A stretch of DNA of 35,870 nt, taken from contig JAAVHB010000118.1 in assembly GCA_014799955.1 (NCBI GenBank), forward strand, positions 1 to 35,870. The letters run 5' to 3'. The stretch is from Butyrivibrio sp. (GTDB taxonomy: Bacteria > Bacillota > Clostridia > Lachnospirales > Lachnospiraceae). A program made the translations under genes and the position numbers. Below the pieces are notes generated by a model. It worked only from the letters and a program-made list of their open reading frames with translations, had not been told where the DNA came from and made no database searches. Below are positions 33,222 to 35,870 of this stretch, piece by piece. The stretch's first letter is position 1. The number at the start of each line of letters is the position of its first letter.

Positions 33222-34232
33222 ATGACAAGGCATATAAATAAAATAGCGGCGGTATTGGTGTTGAGTCTCGCTTCGGCGGCGTTTGCCGGCTGTTCCGGGA
33301 AAAACGGGGAGCTTGTGCTGATAGAGAAGGATATGTACGAGCGCGCGAGCAGGCGCTCTGCCGAGGTTAAAAAGGGTGACTTGTATCCGGTTGTTAAGCT
33401 TACATTGCAGGTGGAGGGCTACGAGAGGGTTGTATACAACGTAAGCACGCTTGATTTGACCTTGGATAAAGTCCATGTGTCCTTGGGCGACAAGGTTAAG
33501 ACCGGGGATTTGCTGGTATCCTTCAAGTCGGATAATATTGACAACACCATAGCGGGCTACGAGCAGCAGCGCAGCGATAACGAGCTTCTGATTGAACATC
33601 TGAAAAAGCTCATGGAGATTGACAGCGCCGCAGACTACAGCTCCGATATACGTATGCTTGAGGAGGATATCATGGTCGCCGAGCTTTACATAGAGGAGGC
33701 CGGGGCAAAGTTGGAAAGCTACCAGATAGTAGCGCGCGGCGACGGAACAATAGTTAGTATAGACGATTATCTTACGAGCGGATTTCTGGTTGACGGACGG
33801 AATCTTGTGACACAGATATGCGGAACCGGAAATTACACCGCAAAGACAACCTCGGATTTCGAATTCGGAATCGGCGACGTTTATACGGCGGTTTCGGGAA
33901 TTTTCAGCTATGATTTGAGGCTGACCGGTATCGAGCTGCAGGAAAACGTGTCAGGCAAGGCGGAACGCCTGCTGACCTTTGAACCCGTTTCGGATATGTC
34001 GGCTGTGTCGGACGCCGAGTCCCTGAGCATGGTCGTTGAAAAGCCCGTGCTTGAAAATGTCGTGTATGTCGAGGCGTCTGCCATACATGAAGCGGACGGC
34101 AGATATTTTGTGTATGTGTTTGACGAGGAGGGCTTCAGAAGCGTCGCCTGGGTGGAAATAGGTGACGCAGTTGATACCTACAGAGTTATTACCGACGGTC
34201 TTGTCGGCGGAGAGAAGGTGAGCTTGGATTGA
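33222..34232 (+). CDS. Lipoprotein membrane-fusion/adaptor protein (HlyD/MacA-like), first copy
   Basis: A 336-residue exported lipoprotein with lipobox FAGC (Cys24). The first half of a biotinyl-lipoyl-like fold is LDKVHVSLGDKVKTGDLLVSF (near 90-107); a helical hairpin of about 40 residues on each side follows (110-165, IDNTIAGYEQQRSD to AGAKLESY), then the second half GTIVSIDDYLTSG with GRNLVTQIC near 180-205. The C-terminal part resembles the adaptor beta-barrel and ends with a VGGEKVSLD segment, as in MacA-like proteins. AAGGAGG lies five bases before the ATG. It precedes the second adaptor and probably works with an ABC exporter encoded beyond the window. Confidence 0.8.
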   Translation: MTRHINKIAAVLVLSLASAAFAGCSGKNGELVLIEKDMYERASRRSAEVKKGDLYPVVKLTLQVEGYERVVYNVSTLDLTLDKVHVSLGDKVKTGDLLVSFKSDNIDNTIAGYEQQRSDNELLIEHLKKLMEIDSAADYSSDIRMLEEDIMVAELYIEEAGAKLESYQIVARGDGTIVSIDDYLTSGFLVDGRNLVTQICGTGNYTAKTTSDFEFGIGDVYTAVSGIFSYDLRLTGIELQENVSGKAERLLTFEPVSDMSAVSDAESLSMVVEKPVLENVVYVEASAIHEADGRYFVYVFDEEGFRSVAWVEIGDAVDTYRVITDGLVGGEKVSLD

Positions 34233-35870
34233 GAAAAGCATTTCTAATGAGAGCGGCAGCAATAAGCCTTGCGGCAATGCTTTTGTCGGCGTGCGGCAGA
34301 AATTCGGACGGCGGCGGGGTGCCGGAGCTTATCGAGCCGTCAGCGACAAATTACGCCTACCGTCCGGCGGAATACGGTAATATCGGAAATACGAGTATTA
34401 TTTTCGGCACGGTGGTACCGGAAAGCCACTGTTATTTTTACGGTGAGAATGTCAGGATTTCGGAGATTGCGGTTCAGGTCGGAGATACGGCAGAACCCGG
34501 AGATGTGCTGGCGTATGCGGATATAGACTATGCGAAGGAGCAGATGAATGCGCTTTCGGACCGCCTCGAATACGAGAACACGACTTATGATTTAAACAGT
34601 AAAATAGCTGACGAGGAAATAAAGAAGCTTAATATATACAGGCAGGAGGCATTGGAGGCAGGAGATTCAGAGGGTGCGGCGCGCATTGATTTATCTGTTG
34701 AGACGGCAAAAGAAAACAGCCGTTATGACGAAATGCTGCATCAGGCGCGCGTGGACAGTATTATGCGGGAAATGACGGCGCAGCAGGAAATTATAGACTC
34801 CGGCACGCTTACTGCCGACTGCAACGGAAAGGTAGCGTACATAAAGAACATAGCGGAAGGCAGCTATGTCGGAGCCAATGAAAATGTAGTTATCATATGT
34901 GATTCCAGCGAGGCGTATATTGAGCTTGACATAAAGTTCAACGAATACAAATTTTCCGCTTATGAAATGAAATATTTACAGGTTGGCGGCAGCAGGTATG
35001 AGGTTTTTGAGCTTAGGTATTCTCCTCAGGAACTGGCGGTTGCAAAGGTGCAGAATTCCTATCCGAATGTACGTATTGCCTGCCCCGAGGGGCTTGTATT
35101 TAATATCGGGGACACATATCCGGTGTATTTTTGCGAGAAGGCTTTGGGAGACGTTCTTATCGTCGGAAACGATTCGCTTTATTCCGATGAGTCCGGCAGC
35201 TTTGTGTATGTAAAAGCGTCGGAGCAGGGAAGAGAGAAGCGCTATATAGAAACCGGAAGAAGCGATGATAATTACACCGAGGTCGTGAGCGGGCTTTCGG
35301 AGGGCGAACAGGTTTTTTATGAATCGACGTCGGTCATGCCGTCCGAATACACGGAATATAAGGTTGAGCTTTCGGATTTTGAGATAGGAAATTTTTCACA
35401 GAAATACGAGCTTGCGGACACGCTTGACCTTGTGCAGAAGTCGGAATACGGCGGCGAGATTCTTGAAATATGTGTTGAAAACGGTCAGGAGATAGCCAAG
35501 GGAGATTTGCTCTATATAATCGACTCAGGTGAGGGTAAGGCGGCGCTTACGAAGGCGCAGCTTGACATTAACCGTGAAAAAGAATCCTATGCCGCGGACC
35601 TTGAGCGATTTGAAAGTGAATTTAAAAGGCTTAAGGAGGAGAATACCTCCGTCACGGCTTGCGATATAAATATTCTGGATTACCGCAAAAGCATTTCGGT
35701 ATATTCGCATGAAAGAAATCTTGCGTCGCTTCAAAAACGCTATGACAGTCTTCACGAGGGCAACGACGGCAGCGGTAAAATAAGCGTGTACTCCTCTCTG
35801 GACGGTACGGTTAAAAATATAGCCGCCAATGTCAGCGACAAGGTGATGTCGGGTGATAATATCATGACCG
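34229..35870 (+). CDS. Tandem-module membrane-fusion/adaptor lipoprotein, 3' end outside window
   Basis: The frame is open to the window end (547 codons seen). I place the start at TTG 34229, overlapping the previous stop as TTGA, with AGAAGGTG about eight bases upstream; ATG 34247 is an alternative. Signal peptide with lipobox LLSAC (Cys22). Module 1 has lipoyl halves at about 72-102 (ISEIAVQVGDTAEPGDVLAY) and 193-225, split by a coiled hairpin (103-190), then a barrel and a repeat ending EGEQVFYE near 365. Module 2 repeats the plan: a lipoyl half at 405-433 (GGEILEICVENGQEIAKGDL), coiled hairpin 434-510, lipoyl half from 517 on. Two adaptor modules in one chain are unusual. Exporter components should follow. 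Confidence 0.8.
   Translation, partial: MRKAFLMRAAAISLAAMLLSACGRNSDGGGVPELIEPSATNYAYRPAEYGNIGNTSIIFGTVVPESHCYFYGENVRISEIAVQVGDTAEPGDVLAYADIDYAKEQMNALSDRLEYENTTYDLNSKIADEEIKKLNIYRQEALEAGDSEGAARIDLSVETAKENSRYDEMLHQARVDSIMREMTAQQEIIDSGTLTADCNGKVAYIKNIAEGSYVGANENVVIICDSSEAYIELDIKFNEYKFSAYEMKYLQVGGSRYEVFELRYSPQELAVAKVQNSYPNVRIACPEGLVFNIGDTYPVYFCEKALGDVLIVGNDSLYSDESGSFVYVKASEQGREKRYIETGRSDDNYTEVVSGLSEGEQVFYESTSVMPSEYTEYKVELSDFEIGNFSQKYELADTLDLVQKSEYGGEILEICVENGQEIAKGDLLYIIDSGEGKAALTKAQLDINREKESYAADLERFESEFKRLKEENTSVTACDINILDYRKSISVYSHERNLASLQKRYDSLHEGNDGSGKISVYSSLDGTVKNIAANVSDKVMSGDNIMT

Overview
The window looks like chromosome of a gut-type Firmicute, probably a Lachnospiraceae/Clostridia relative. 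Pointers are strong AGGAGG-type ribosome sites, mid-range GC, a FeoA-FeoB fusion, a CarD-type regulator, LytTR/GHKL signalling, many small lipoproteins, and a Tn916/Tn1549-type integrase at the left edge. This assignment is inference from gene content; no rRNA, tRNA or CRISPR array was seen.

Left edge (1-1176): the 3' part of a tyrosine recombinase gene, then a short terminal region with a tandem 12-bp repeat and two 11-bp direct repeats spaced 20 bp. It reads as the integrase end of an integrated conjugative element whose body lies upstream of the window.

Housekeeping and accessory block (1177-13334): low-molecular-weight protein tyrosine phosphatase; AraC/GyrI-like regulator; uracil permease; a divergent aminoglycoside-phosphotransferase-like gene followed by a GNAT acetyltransferase; two tandem ankyrin-repeat proteins behind a strong promoter; then a tightly packed run of Y-family DNA polymerase, FeoA-FeoB fusion, histidine phosphatase and S51 peptidase. 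A 322-bp stretch without a normal gene (13335-13656) holds two terminators and a possible 20-codon ORF.

Signalling and export block (13657-23870): a PocR-domain hybrid histidine kinase with its two-receiver response regulator (minus strand); endonuclease III with an altered iron-sulphur cysteine pattern; a CarD-like regulator; and a three-gene ABC-2 exporter divergent from a NarL-type two-component system. A perfect 6-bp-arm dyad overlaps the -35 regions of both divergent promoters.

Envelope/lipoprotein block (23878-35870): a four-gene lipoprotein operon (one LRR protein, two tandem paralogues, one larger protein) is divergent from a LytTR response regulator and GHKL kinase. The lipoprotein promoter has a perfect -10, a poor -35 and two direct repeats 21 bp apart, the geometry of AgrA-type promoters. 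Next comes a large lipoprotein, then an operon of OmpR-type regulator, HAMP kinase, a membrane-anchored unknown protein and two lipoprotein adaptors of HlyD/MacA type. The second adaptor carries two complete adaptor modules in one chain and runs off the window; an ABC ATPase and permease are expected just beyond. Overall the right half is dense with envelope signalling: four two-component systems lie within about 19 kb.
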